Assembly (NCBI RefSeq): GCF_014805685.1 | Contig: NC_060904.1 | Coordinates: 15,559,311-15,623,310, forward strand | Origin: Silurus meridionalis | Lineage: Eukaryota > Chordata > Actinopteri > Siluriformes > Siluridae | Length of the DNA stretch: 64,000 nucleotides | Direction of reading: 5' to 3' | Shown here: positions 10,679 through 22,555 of the stretch, piece after piece | Layout of the letters: the number at the start of each line of letters is the position of its first letter | Numbering within the stretch: the stretch's first letter is position 1 | Translations under genes and position numbers: made by a program | The notes under the pieces: generated by a model | Told to the model about the DNA's origin: nothing | Databases searched by the model: none | What the model saw: the letters and a program-made list of their open reading frames with translations, nothing else

Positions 10679-12572
10679 GAACACATGACTGGTTATCATG
10701 TTAGATGGAGCATTTTGTTTGCTCTGTGATTAAGCTGTGATAAACAAACAAAAGAAAGAAACTCCAGTTGTTCTTACAATAAAAAAGGGATATTTTTGTA
10801 TACTGTGCATCAGTGTGACAGTGTCCTACTCGCCTCTGCAGCATCATCTGCATCACTGCACAGCAGGCCGCGTGATGCCCCATTGTGCACGGATATTTAC
10901 AGAACGCGGCACGGCACCGGCAAGTTGTGGGAGGAAAAAAAAAAGGAAAAAAAAGAAGAAGGGAGGAGGGACAGGTGATGGGAGCGAAATGCGAGTTCCC
11001 CAGGAGAGAGATGCACAATGGCGTGAAGCTCAAGCAGGTGGTGGAAGATGAATGATGGGCAGCAAGCGAGGCTCGTGGCCCGAGTCCAGCACGGAGCCTC
11101 TGGACGAGAAGAGTCGTGTCACAGGGACGTCAGCCCAGAGCTTTGAGCTCCGAGTGAGAATCGTGTCCACCTGTTCGTTACGACACCGTAAATATCACTA
11201 GCGAGTCGAGCCTGAAGCGGAAAATTTTTGCATAGCAATAAAGCGGTGTCAGTAAACGGCAAAAGAGACAGGCTGCTCGGGATAAAGTGTGTGATGTGTG
11301 TGTGTGTTTCAAACTCCGCGTGATCGTGTGGGTGCGTTCAGAAGCGCTCTCTCCCGAGGCTGGATTTGGATGCAGGAAGGCAGTGAGTCATGTCCCAATT
11401 GAATCTTTGTGTGCAATGCTGCCATCCGTACTGATATACATACGCGTGCCCTTTTTCTTCTCCTAGATATCCCATGATCCTTTGCTCGTGATCAGAATAT
11501 GAGCTATAAAACAGAAATAAGGACGATAGGGAGTTTGTAACCTGCAACCTTTTAAAAACAGGTGCTAGTCGCAGGTTTTGCATTATACTCAACCACAAAG
11601 TCTGACTTCTTATTGAGCAAGGTATCATGGCAACTGATGTCTTCCTTGGACGCAGATGGTGCATTTTTCTGGCGCTCTTTTTTCGTGTTGCTCCTCTTTT
11701 TATCCGAAAGAGTATTCGATTGAAAAACAAAAGGGTCGAAAGGCATTTTTTTCCGCAAATATTTTCCAGAGCACAATACCTTTTTACAGAAGTCCTAAGA
11801 GTCCATGCATTATATTTCCTTCTTACTTGTTTTCTTACATGACTTCATTTTATCGAGATCTCAATGTAGAATCCCGTTTTCTCACAAATATCTGTCATTT
11901 TGAGTGAGTCTCTGATCAAAGTAAAAGCGTACGCGATCATCCACGATGCTGCGATCGATGATGCTGGCTCTAGAACATGCTCTTCTCAATACACAGAAAA
12001 AATCTGTAAGAAAATCATGAGAGAACGACTTTTTTGTTTTTTGTTTTGTTTTTCGTTTATGGGAAAACTACTTTGGTTTTGTCAAGATCGCGAGAAAACA
12101 AAGAAAAAATTATAATGTATATTCTCTTAGGCCTTAGAACAAAAAACTAACACTAGTACTTAACAATGCGCATTAATATTTATAACTTAGATACAATTCT
12201 AAAAAACAGCGTGCATTGTAGTAGATCAGTCTTAAGTTAACTGGTTGGAACTAGATACCATTGAAACATTTTTACTCCAAATGATTTCAAACTATTATGC
12301 AACATGCTCATTTTTTCCCCCCTGTGTTTTATATGCTGCTGTACAGAATTTTGCAAACGTGCCAAAGAACATCAAAGTAATCAAACACTTCATTGTGAGC
12401 CAATCTACAAAAGTAATGTGGTGTAATGACCAATACGACTGATATGCCTTCCTTAGATTCTTTACCTATAACAGCACAGTCCCACAGTGATTTATTCATC
12501 TTCCTCTTTTTTAGAGGAAGCGTATCCAATTTTTATTCATATTCCTCTTAAATTGTGTTTAAATGCAATCAC
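10679..12572. other. Non-coding; purine tract and CpG-containing patch
   Basis: A poly-purine A/G tract lies at about 10929-10972. The segment 11030-11330 is CpG-containing, complex and regulatory-looking. From 11480 to 12540 the sequence is AT-rich. Several 60-130-codon frames exist on both strands, but none is recognisable or convincingly coding. Confidence 0.4.
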
Positions 12573-12808
12573 TTTTATACTTGTCACATGCATTACAGCA
12601 CAGTGAAATTCTTTCTTCGCATATACCCAAGATGTTAGGAAGCTGGGGTCAGAGCACAGGGTCAACCATGATACAGCACCATTTGAGCACAGAGGGTTAA
12701 GGGCCTTGCTCGAGGGCCCAAGATTGGCAGCTTGGGAAAACTAGGGCTTGAACCGCCGACCCACCTATCAGCAACCGAGAAATTATGAGGGCTGTGCTGT
12801 TATAGGTC
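12573..12808 (+). repeat. Teleost dispersed repeat (CACAGTGAAATTCTTTCTTC type)
   Basis: It has a CTTGTCACATGCATTACAGC-like head, then CACAGTGAAATTCTTTCTTC, AGGAAGCTGGGGTCAGAGC, GGGTTAAGGGCCTTGCTCGA and a CTTGAACCGCCGACCC-like segment. This order identifies a common fish element whose second half shares the GGGCCTTGCTC module with the 2372-2553 family. Confidence 0.85.
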
Positions 12809-13379
12809 AACAATATGGTTCATTTTTCAATAACCTCGCACTTTCCCACAAATGTGTCAATCCTCCTATACAACTGAAATTTTCTAACCTTGACTTGATG
12901 ATTAACTGATGAAACAAAGTTTGTCGACACCAAATAATGCATAGTTACTGGATAGAAAAATGGCAAAGCACGATTATTTTTCAGTCCTGAAGACTCTCTT
13001 CTGGTGGAAAAACTATAAATTATAGAATTATACCTGACTGTTACCAAGTGTACCCCGTGTTATCCCTCAAGTTTTACCATATGCGAATGAAAATGCAATT
13101 TGTGACTAGACAAAACCGAATCTGCACCTTCTAACCAATCAAAATCCACCTTCTAGACCTTCAGTCCATAAAGTGCATTGAGAAAATAACTCAAGGATCG
13201 CTTGGTGAAATTTTCTCCAGCTCAAATCGAAACATCACGCCAGCTTTAGCTTGTTACCATCAATATTTTTGGCACACTAGAGAGCCTGAGTGCAGCAAAT
13301 ATAAGCACACGTCCTTCTTTGAATGTGTTTTTTTAAGCACTAATATTAGATTGGGTATAGCGATTCTTTACATTTCCTC
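12809..13379. other. Non-coding, no gene recognised
   Basis: AT-rich, no recognised repeat. Confidence 0.4.
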
Positions 13380-13770
13380 CAGGAGAATGTCAGCTCGGAT
13401 TCCTCTGCAGGATTCGATAAGCCCTGGGTAATGCTAATGAGGCCTTCTGGGAGGACGAGGTACACCAAAAGCGTGGTCCTCTGGGATGTCCGGCGACTTC
13501 CTGCACCCCCTCACGTCTTCTCTAAAGCAGACACTTATAATGGAATTCATTTCGCAACGATAAGACCTTTTAATAAGCCGATTATATGCCAGGACGGAGC
13601 ATTAAAACAGCAGATTCTTTTTGTTGTGACAAGAAAAAAAAGAGAAGTCTTTATTTAAAAGTGCTAAGTGAGTTAATTGGTATTAGGCAGGAGCAAAATT
13701 CGCCTGATAAAAATGACTGCTCATTTCACCTTCCCTACACTGCTTTAGGACATCTCAGTTCAGGCTTATG
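13380..13770. promoter_or_regulatory. Candidate conserved non-coding element
   Basis: Complex and GC-richer, with homeodomain-like cores (GCTAATGAGG near 13433, TTTTAATAAG near 13568) and no repeat phrases. An enhancer role is inferred only from composition and motif style. Confidence 0.25.
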
Positions 13771-13949
13771 GTAAAAAAAAATGAATAAATTTCCAATGTT
13801 AAGAATAATTTTTTGCAAATTTTAATACACTTTGTTCATGTCTGTAGCTGTAGCATTTCCTCGATTGTACCACGCTGGCAAATACATAGTCTCTTATGGG
13901 TTTTGGGACACAATGATGTTCCTTTGGTTTCTATGCAACAAAGTAAGAG

Positions 13950-14165
13950 TTAAAAACACAATAGAAATGGAAAGTGAATGACCGGAAGAAAGTTCTGAGG
14001 AGAGATGAGTCCAAATTGGACATTTTAAATCATACATAGAGGTGGAAGTTTAATGGTTTGGGGTTGTTTTGAAGCAGAGATTGTTGGAGACTTTCTCCGG
14101 GGGAAGGAATACCAAACCAACATGGCCACTATTCTATACTTCGCCACTATTCAATTTGATCTAGA
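13950..14165 (+). pseudogene. Tc1-like transposase fragment
   Basis: The sequence at 14000-14030 reads DESKLDIL, matching the Tc1 catalytic-region consensus around S-DESKF. After a frame change, 14041-14080 reads GGSLMVWGCFEA, the Tc1 GGGSxMVWGCF block. The remainder reads through a KEYQTNMATI-like stretch before resemblance is lost. The DNA-binding N-terminus and the C-terminal catalytic part are absent and the frame is broken, so this is a dead DDE-transposase relic. Confidence 0.8.
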
Positions 14166-14169
14166 CTGC

Positions 14170-15749
14170 AGCTCAAACTGTCTGGATAAAAAGAATTAAT
14201 TAAGTTGTTATTCATGCTAATTGATAATTTTTCAATGAAAATAAATGTTAAACATCTGTAGATTTTATATACCTGTTTGGTCAAAGTACATCTTAATACT
14301 GTTGCATAACCTGTAGTTGTTTGTTTTATAGAAACAAAAGGAACATGCATTTGTCTCTCAAAATATTAAATTAATGATAAAATATTACAAATGCTAAAAT
14401 GTTTTGTTTTGTTGTTTTTTTAATTGAAGGAGAGCTGAAATTTTTTACTGCTCAAGTTAAATCAGGAAATCGTTAAATGCCTACTCAAAACACATGAAAA
14501 AAGAAATAAGTGGCTCATTCACCATAGAACCAGAGAAATTAGTCAGTAAGGCTTGCTAACAGCAGCTTTTGTGGCTTTTGTGCCAACTGCAAACTGAAAT
14601 TTCCCGTTAGAGTTTTCGTGATCTCAACTGTCTACAGACTGAAATGCTCAGTGTAATACAAAAACAAAACTAAACAAAGTAAACCCACATGGATTTTTTT
14701 TTTATTTACATCTTATTTTTTATTAAAATATAATTGTTTATTCGTACTTTTGCGTAGTCTCAAAGTTGAAAAATTCAATAAGGTTCAAAAAGTCATTTTT
14801 TATTACAAAAATAAATTTCAACTTTTCCTAATAAAATGTAATCTGTAAGAGTATATAATCAGAAATTATACATTTGATTTAATAAATAGATTTAGTAAAA
14901 TAGATCATTCAGTTTAATATTATTTGAACAATTTAGTGTTCATTTAAAAAAAAAATGACACTGAAGAGTCTTTTGAGCAAAAGACTGTTTCAATGAACGA
15001 TGGGTCATCCAGCCAGTTTCAATATAAACTATTAGCGCCTTCATGTAGAAGTGATGTCATATAAATGTGAAGAAGCTGATCTGTTAAAAAAAATTCGGAC
15101 TTTTCTAGTAGGGATTTCGGCATATCTACTGGGAGAAATTCCTACAGGGAAGTCAAAATTTTAAAGCAAAAGTTAGCTAGCATGATTGATGATGCAAACT
15201 AGCTGGATACAGATAGCTATCTGTTACTTAGTCAGACTTAAGTACAATATTGAAGTGATCGTACTTTATTTCCTACCTCTGGCTTTCATGTTGTAAAGAC
15301 GTTTTTCTTTATGGTTGGAGGAAAATGTCCAGGTGATACAGATGTTCGAGAATGAAAGCTAGCACCTAAATGACTTTGGAATGACAGTGTAGCCCATTTT
15401 CAGGGCATTAAACTCATCCTTTGGGAACAATGTGTAACGTGCAGTGCATCACATTTGCCCGTAAAAGCCTCTGCTCACCAATACACCACTCTTGAAGACT
15501 CAGAATAACGTCCGAGGTCGTTTAGGGAATCTTTTTTTCTTGTTTGTACAGATTAGTCTCAAACAGCCAGCTTGGATATCTGAAGGGCAAACTTCCTTTT
15601 CATAAATTCTGAGTATTGAATCAAAGAGGCAAAAAATAACAGCTCAATGAAATAAAAGTAGCTTTCAGTCGGAGCTGAAAAATATGTGCACTCAAATCTA
15701 CTCTGAGTTACTGCCTGACAAACCAGAGTAGAAATAAATACATTAAATC
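14170..15749. other. Non-coding, AT-rich, no gene recognised
   Basis: Long AT-rich tracts run at 14360-14960. A more complex stretch lies at 15240-15560. No gene or named repeat was seen. Confidence 0.4.
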
Positions 15750-16638
15750 CAGACCACACCTTTTTCATTAGGACTGCCAGATTCAGAGACCACGCCTTTT
15801 TCTCAGGAATGGACAGGTATTTTGTCCCTTGGACTGACAGCCACATTCAGGAGGCCACACCTTTAGTGCTAGGACTAAGAGGCAAAAAAGCCACGCCTTC
15901 TAACTAGACCTATAGCTAAGACTAACAGGCACAGAGGCTTAGCCCTTTAACTGGGGCTTACACACTTACAAGCCACACTATATAAGTTGGACTAACAAGC
16001 ACAGAAACGACACCCTTAGCTTGAACTAGCAGACATAGATTCTAAACCCTCCCTGGGGATAACAGGCATAGAGACCACAGTTTTTAACGGGAACATCCTT
16101 CAACTGAAACTAGAATGCAGAGGCCACATGCTTAACTGAAACTAACAGGCAGTAGCCATGCATTTCAACTGGAAATAGCAAGTAGTAGCCATGCCTTTAA
16201 CTAAAACCAACAGGCATTGGCCATGCCCTTTTAACTGGAGCAAGAAATGCAGTGACCATACCTTTAATTGGAACAAACAAGCAGAAGTCATGCCCTTCAA
16301 CTGGCACAAGCAAGCAGTAGCCATACCTTGAACTAGAACTAACAGGAAGTAGCCATGTCCTTCGCCTGGAACTAGCAAGCAGTAACCACATCTTCAACTG
16401 GAACAAACAGCCAGTCCCCATGCTCTTTACCCAGAACTAACAGGAGTTGCCATGCCCTTTACCTGGAAATAGAACTAATAGTACATTGCTATAACAACCT
16501 TGAAACTAACAGGCTGTCATGCCATTCAATTGAAACTAGCAACCCCTTGCTGAAACTAACAGATAAATGCCATGCCCTAGAACTTAAACTAAGAAGCACT
16601 GATGCCATGACCTTAAACTGGGACTAACAGGCTGAAAA
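15750..16638 (+). repeat. Decayed ~33-bp minisatellite
   Basis: Successive units follow a loose consensus of AACTGGAACTAACAGGCAGT then AGCCATGCCCTTT. Between 16140 and 16470 ten consecutive units measure 31-34 bp. More divergent units extend back to about 15750, with CCACGCCTTTT in place of CCATGCCCTTT, and forward to about 16638. Because the unit is near 33 bp, minus-strand frames give an 11-residue repeat (QLKGMATAC-like) that is not evidence of a protein. Confidence 0.85.
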
Positions 16639-16854
16639 AAAGGAAGCAGAAAAAAACTCCTTCATTCAATGTATAATTATTGCCTTGATGTTAAATTGTT
16701 GTCTAAACAATGACTCCCTTATTCAGTAGAAAATCTTCCAAAACCCACGTGAACTTTAAAGCAGGTTTATACAAAACCTTATAAGGAGACACACAAAAAA
16801 AAGCTAAATGTATCGCAATGCAGCAAACTGCCCAAGTAAACACACTACACATTG
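16639..16854. other. Non-coding, no gene recognised
   Basis: Short AT-rich interval after the minisatellite. Confidence 0.4.
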
Positions 16855-17345
16855 GCTGAGATCACTCGGGAACGCCGGACGCTGGAGGTGAAGATTACTG
16901 ACGGTTGCACAGCCAGCGAGGGCATTTTTAAGCCTAAACTCTTCCCTCGAATCTCTGTTATGATGTGAATTGGGTATATCAGGCATGCTATTTCATCCTG
17001 AAAATAACAGGCCACGTTTTGAATGAGAGCTTTTTTTGTTACGATTTTTTTCGCAACCATCTGAGAGAAATTGTGCACAAGTGACCGAACCCGGTTTTTG
17101 TTTCCTCCTGCCTATCCATTTACTCCTCATCAAATCCCCGATGAAAATGCTCGACCACTGTTCAACAAGAGACAAGGATTGCTGTGAGTCAGCTGACAAA
17201 GCTAGCAGGTTTGGTTTGATTTATCCAGGAGCTAGGCTGAAGACCGATCAGTAGAGACCTTCATAATCTGGAATCAATCAGACTCCACGCTGTCAGATCA
17301 AACACGCTCACCCTGTTTTCACAGTCAGACTGAATTAAGAGAACG
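16855..17345. promoter_or_regulatory. Candidate conserved non-coding block
   Basis: Complex, CpG-containing sequence free of repeat phrases, open in several short frames on both strands but with no recognisable protein. It may be regulatory. Confidence 0.22.
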
Positions 17346-18004
17346 TTCGACGGTTTGATCGCCGTGTCTGTAATGAAAGAGTAAGCATTTGCACGCTTTT
17401 AAACTTCTAAAAAAGGCTGATTTTTGTAAAGCATTAACCTCCTTCTTTCTATGCCTTAGTTTAATCACAACAAAGTTTTGGCATTTTGGCAAATTTCCAC
17501 AGTCTCCTGATATCAAGTCTGACATTAAATCTTTCTGTGGGCCCCCAATTTTTTTTTTTTACAAAAATACATTTTCTTAAAACTCATGTAAGCAATTTAA
17601 ATAATCACTATTCACCTTTTCATAACTAACCGTAAATGATTTATATTAACTGACACCAATAAAAGGCATAAAAGAGTGTGGCGCCAAATCTTTCAATAAT
17701 GCAGCTCAGCCATTGCATGGCACATTAACAGTTTCTTGTTTTCTGGGTGCCATTATTTCTGTCCTAATGAAAAAGTTATATATAGATATATTTTATATAT
17801 AGATATATTTACAATTAGTTTATAGAACTGTTTTTTTTTGGATTTTTCATCGGAAGTGTCCCACAAAATCATGTGTTTGTGTGTAATTGGAAAGAATAAG
17901 TCATTTAAACATTACTAATTTGAACAACTAATTTTTTAAATTTGGGTTGTCAACCAAACAAAATTTACATTAGCAATTGTATTTGTATACCTAAATTTAC
18001 CCAA
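17346..18004. other. Non-coding, AT-rich
   Basis: A poly-T run lies at 17550-17560. A near-tandem TATATATAGATATATTT phrase occurs twice at about 17776-17811 and is also near-palindromic. No gene was seen. Confidence 0.45.
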
Positions 18005-18112
18005 ACACCACCGAACCGCTACTGCTGGACCCCAAAGCGAGGCCCTTAACCCTTAACTGCTCAGTTGTATGAATAAGATATTGGATAAGGGCATCTGCCA
18101 AATGCCCTTAAT
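18005..18112 (-). repeat. Teleost dispersed repeat (GGCAGACGCCCTTAT type), partial
   Basis: Read on the minus strand: GGCATTTGGCAGATGCCCTT, an ACAACTGAGCAGTTAAGGG segment and a GGGCCTCGCTTTGGGGTCC-like segment. It is a short copy of the family at 2372-2553, lacking the tail. Confidence 0.8.
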
Positions 18113-18539
18113 GTCAACAATTAAAGCAGTATACGTCAAATCGCACAAAAAAAAGACCAAAATACCTCACAGTCCAGATTCAGTGAATATGACTGTATAA
18201 CTATCCCCTTTCTTATTTGCACACTGGCACCTCATTTGCATATCAGAACCTGATAGGCTGTCATATTTCATGACACAACAACCCTCACCTCTCACACGTT
18301 CAGCACTAACAAAGACTTTCCATTTCAGAGATTTTCCCTTTCTGAGCGTTCTTTCCTTTTAAAACGAATGTCACAGTAAATGTGCACGCTGAAAAATTCA
18401 TCCCCCGGATAAGATTTAATCATAAAAAATACATTAGTGTAAAATTCAGGATGACTTTAATATGCAATAAACTGTGATTTTTTTTTCCCCCCCTCTCTCA
18501 CTCTGTAGTGTTATGAAAGGGAAACAGACACATTTGCGG
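18113..18539. other. Non-coding, no gene recognised
   Basis: AT-rich, with a poly-T/C run at 18479-18495. Confidence 0.4.

Positions 18540-18582
<43 letters not shown>
18540..18582 (+). repeat. (TC)n microsatellite
   Basis: CT dinucleotide array with one TTTC interruption. Confidence 0.96.
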
Positions 18583-18586
<4 letters not shown>

Positions 18587-18976
18587 TTTTATCTCTTACT
18601 CACTGTCTGCTAATAATAAACCAAGCACGTCACAGAAACAGGAGCCTTAGGGGAATTGGTAGATGGGCACATCCCAAAAACCCCACCCCCCTCCCCCATA
18701 CAATCACCTCCCACACACACTTCCTCTGCGCACAGAAAACACCAGCTTCTCTTAAAGTGATGGAAAAGGGAAATTAGCGATGCGTTATTCGTCTCCTCAG
18801 GGTCAGCTTATATGCGTTTTATGGTCGTGTCTTTAATAGAGGAGGAATCCTGCTCACAGTCTATTGGGGACAAGGAAACAGACTGGGGGAAAATGTTTTG
18901 CCTCTCATAAAGGAGTATATTATAATATTTAGAGGCTAAAAGGAGTATGGCGTTACTCCTGAATTGCTATCATGGT
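18583..18976. other. Non-coding, no gene recognised
   Basis: Complex sequence with a C-rich patch at 18676-18715. No repeat family was recognised. Confidence 0.35.
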
Positions 18977-19420
18977 CAGGGTTTCCGTGGAGTCTTAAAA
19001 AGCCTAAAAGAGAAATGTGTAGGCCTCAAAAAGATGCAAATTCTCTTTTCTAGGTCTTAAATTATTTAAAACAGGTCTTAATTTGTCCATGTAACACTAC
19101 CTCTAATGTTTATTGAAATGCTCCCTCAACACTTTAGATTTTTTTTTTTTATGTGGTGGTGGTGGTGTTCCTTCTTTTGCTAGTCCAAATATAATTCGCT
19201 GTATAATGACTACAAAGAGACCGACATGCAACAGCCAATCAGCTTGCGTTTATTGGCGTGAATCTCTCTCGGATTGTACCACAGACATAAAACGTGGCTT
19301 GGTGAAGGCCAGTTGCTATCAATGTATTTGTATTTGTGTTTTTGATGTTGTGATATAGGTGTAAAAATTTCATTCTTAATGTTCTAAAAAAAGGACTTGG
19401 TGAAACCTGCAGAAACTCTG
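18977..19420 (+). mobile_element. Possible non-autonomous DNA transposon (CAGGGTTTC ends)
   Basis: The left end CAGGGTTTCC (18977-18986) is followed by repeated TCTTAAA-type words, as in a common fish element. The right end GAAACTCTG (19412-19420) is the reverse complement of the left end with one mismatch. The 5 bp outside both ends read ATGGT (18972-18976 and 19421-19425), a possible target duplication. A short (GTG)n run lies inside. No transposase was found. Confidence 0.5.
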
Positions 19421-19799
19421 ATGGTGTACAAATGCCTAAGAAATCGATATCATTTATATCCATGTCTTTATATCCATGTCACCTCAGTCATGGAAGGAGT
19501 TTCCAGTTCCAAGGTCAGCTTATGACTTTCCCCTTAGGATTGGAGATCTTTTTGGTTTCTCTGAAACATGAAGATTTTCTACGTTTAAATTTTAAGGAAT
19601 GGGACAAAAAAAGGGACAAATGGAACAAACTGATTTCTCGTTTCCCGAAATTTGACATACATATAAATGGATGAAAAGTATAGAATATATTTTCCTGATG
19701 AATTAATACAAATACTTAGAACTGGACAATCCCTGTCATATAACATGGATAAATGACTTCAGGACATGTAATTACAGATAAAGGTTTAACTTCAAATGA
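19421..19799. other. Non-coding, no gene recognised
   Basis: It contains a short tandem of TATATCCATGTC near 19455-19480. No gene was recognised. Confidence 0.4.
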
Positions 19800-20195
19800 T
19801 TGGCAAAAGTATTGAAAAACATGAGATTTTCAGCCATATGTGGTTCTTCTCCAAACTCAAAGCTGGAGACAATTATATAGGAGGTGGTAGCATTAAATTT
19901 TCCCTTCACTCAAACTAGAAGACTCAAACCTGTTCCAGCATGACGAAGGCCTGTGCACAAATCCAGCTGCATGAAGATACACGTACATGGGTTGGAGGGG
20001 AAGATCTACTGCTCTAAGACCCATTGAACGCCTTTGGGATGAATTGGAACTCTGACTGCGCCTCAGTCCTTACCCTATATATCAGTACCTGACTTTACTA
20101 ACACACTTGTGGCTGAATGAGCACAAATCTCTCCAAGCACACTTCAAAATCTAGTGGAGCATCTTCCCAGAAGAGTGAAGGATATTAGTACAAGT
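19800..20195 (+). mobile_element. Tc1-derived non-autonomous element (copy a)
   Basis: It runs from TTGGCAAAAGTATTG through CATATGTGGTTCTTCTCCAA, CCTGTTCCAGCATGACGA and CCCATTGAACGCCTTTGGGA to CTTCCCAGAAGAGTG. The middle reads PIERLWDELE in one frame, the Tc1 transposase C-terminal block that carries the last catalytic acidic residue, but the upstream catalytic domain is absent. Six similar copies occur in this window, in both orientations. Family assignment is from memory. Confidence 0.8.
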
Positions 20196-21235
20196 TCTTC
20201 ATGCAAAGATTGTAATGTGCAGTTTTTACAAAAATGATAGACAAATAAATGCATAGCAAGTCACATACAGACTCAAAAACAAAACACTACCAGTGTTTTA
20301 CATAACCACCTTCTCCTTTTATGTCCTGCCATGTTTAGTCCATCAGGAATGTGGTGTTCCAGTGTTACATCAGCATGTTTGCGTTCTGGACCATTGCTTC
20401 GTCCTGCACGAGGGATGCGATGATGCAACATCCTTGAGTAAATACATGGTATGAAGCAGCAAACCTGTATTCGTGCCCAGAACCACTATACGCCATCATA
20501 GCGGTGCATTTAATGCAGTTTTCTCTGATTGACACTCAAAACACGGAAATTAATATAAAAAAAAACATGGTACACCAACGGTTATGGAAATATTACAGGA
20601 TTATTTCTGACAGCTTCATAGCGTTACACTTGGCACGTATTCACACGGAACACGTGATAAAGACACGCTGTTGATAATGCGACTCTGGGAAGTCAATCTG
20701 TCATGTTCCTGCGCTAATGAAACCGTTTGGTCCCTACAAGCACCACGAAACCAGAATGTGTGTTTAAAACGCATGCTGTCAACATCCTGTCCATCACCTT
20801 CAATCCCCCTTTTTTCTTTATTGCCCGTGGATCGTGTTGTCTCCCGTCTCTTGTCTCAGTTTTGCCGCGTCTCACTCTCATCCACTGGCTCACGTGTTCG
20901 CTAATTATCCACTCAGTCATTCCACGTCAATAAAAATGTACAGTATGAGTCGAACATGGGCCTCACTCCTCCTTCTCCTCCTCCTCCATCTCCGTCTCTA
21001 ATCTCGAACGCTCATCTCTTTCTTCACCACCTGTCATTCTGCATTTACTCACTCATCACCACTTTCTTCTTACTTCTTATCAAATCGTGTTCTATCATTC
21101 TCACCAGTTTTTATGTTGCCACCACATAGAAACTTGGTCTTGGATAGCTTTTCTGATCTCATTCCCACTTTTCATTACACACTCCCACCTCTGCTCCTAT
21201 CCTCCCATCTTTATCTTTTACTCACCACCTACTAA
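20196..21235. other. Non-coding, no gene recognised
   Basis: Mixed sequence. A CCTCCTTCTCCTCCTCCTCC pyrimidine tract lies near 20967-20986, and pyrimidine-rich DNA continues to about 21230. No gene is recognised. Confidence 0.4.
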
Positions 21236-21640
21236 TAATAATCCGGGTGAGTTGCTGAAACAGGAAGACGCAGGGGACTCGGTGGACAGACGAGCAGCCA
21301 ATGCATCCCCTTAGCAGGGAGCGCTAACGCCATCCTAAGCGGGATTAGTCAGACGCCTGGTGTCTCTTATGTATCTCTCTTAATTAAAAACACAGCTCTG
21401 GAGTGCACCATGCTCTCTGGACGCTTCCAGTCTTAGAGATAGTCTGAATTAAAAGCCTGGGAAGCCTTCGCAATGCTTTGGGGTTATGAGTATGTAGCGG
21501 TTGCCGGCGTCGTTGCTGAAATAGGTTTAATTAGGCTTGACTAATGAAGTGATGTAACATTTTCTGGCCAGACGTGATGACATGAGAATGGCACAGTATC
21601 AGCATCGAATTCTGTTTTTTTTTCTGCACTTTTGCTTCTG
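21236..21640. promoter_or_regulatory. Candidate conserved non-coding element
   Basis: Complex, CpG-containing DNA with a GGGATTAG motif (Otx/Gsc-type homeodomain core) near 21341 and TTAATTAAA near 21381. It contains no repeat phrases. An enhancer role is inferred, not shown. Confidence 0.27.
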
Positions 21641-21882
21641 AACAAAACTGGGATCAAAAAAACAATTATGTTAATATTAATGTAAAGCAGCCATTTTTGG
21701 CACCTTAGGAATGCCATACCGGATGCTACCTATAAAAGCAATGTACAATATTAGTAATTTATAGTAGCTAGCTAACAGATTTTTTATTTAATTTTGAGAT
21801 AGCAACTTATGAAATAAATAAAAAAAACACCCTCTACGAAAAACAACATGGATTGAATTTGTTGTGTCTACTCTGGTCTTGT

Positions 21883-22080
21883 ATTTACAACATTTGGCGC
21901 ATGCTATTGCCCCGAGTGACTTACAGTTATATCTGTTATACAGCTGAGTAGTTGAAAGACTACTACTACTACTACTATACTACTAAAGGTTTAAAGGCCT
22001 TGCTTAAGGACCCAGCAGTGGCACTGCGGGATTTGAACTTACGACCTTCTGATCGAAAATCTCATCGGAAGAACTACTTC
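21883..22080 (+). repeat. Teleost dispersed repeat with internal (TAC)n
   Basis: It opens with a CAACATTTGGCGCATGC-like head, continues with TACAGCTGAGTAG, an AAAGGCCTTGCTTAAGGACC segment, and TTTGAACTTACGACCTTCTG near the end. A (TAC)n trinucleotide run at 21961-21985 interrupts the middle. It belongs to the family at 2372-2553. Confidence 0.82.
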
Positions 22081-22555
22081 TCTTCAGCCTGTATATAAAT
22101 ATTTATATATAGTATGTATAGTAGTAGATACACGTAGTGGTTTTTTTTCTCTGTTGCCATAAAGATTAATATTTTCTTCTCCTATTTTGGAAGAGTCTGG
22201 GCAAAATTTCACAGCAGATTTTTTTGCGCTAAATCGTCTCGGCTCGTGCCATTTTCCTCCGTGGTAATGCGATCAAAAGGGCGCATATGGACAGAATTAT
22301 GTGCTGTGTTGAAAGAATGCCAGAATCAATATCCTAACCCCAGACCCTTGTGGAGTTTGGACGAGATTTTTAAAGTGGAATCGAATTAAATTTTGTTGGG
22401 TCTCCTGTGCCAAAACAACAAGCTGGGCTCATTTGAAGCGCAGTATCTGGACGTGCGGGGGAAAAAAACACGTCTTCTGTGCAGACACATTGGAAGAATG
22501 GTTATAAAAATACCTTGTCTAGACCAAAGCTAGGACAAACTATTGGTATGAATGT
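22081..22555. other. Non-coding, possibly regulatory
   Basis: AT-rich to about 22140, then complex CpG-containing DNA to about 22480. No gene was seen. Confidence 0.3.

Noticed and set aside
16142..16421. Repeat protein of 11-residue units on the minus strand
   Set aside because: It arises because the minisatellite unit is near 33 bp. Units of 31, 32 and 34 bp break the frame repeatedly.
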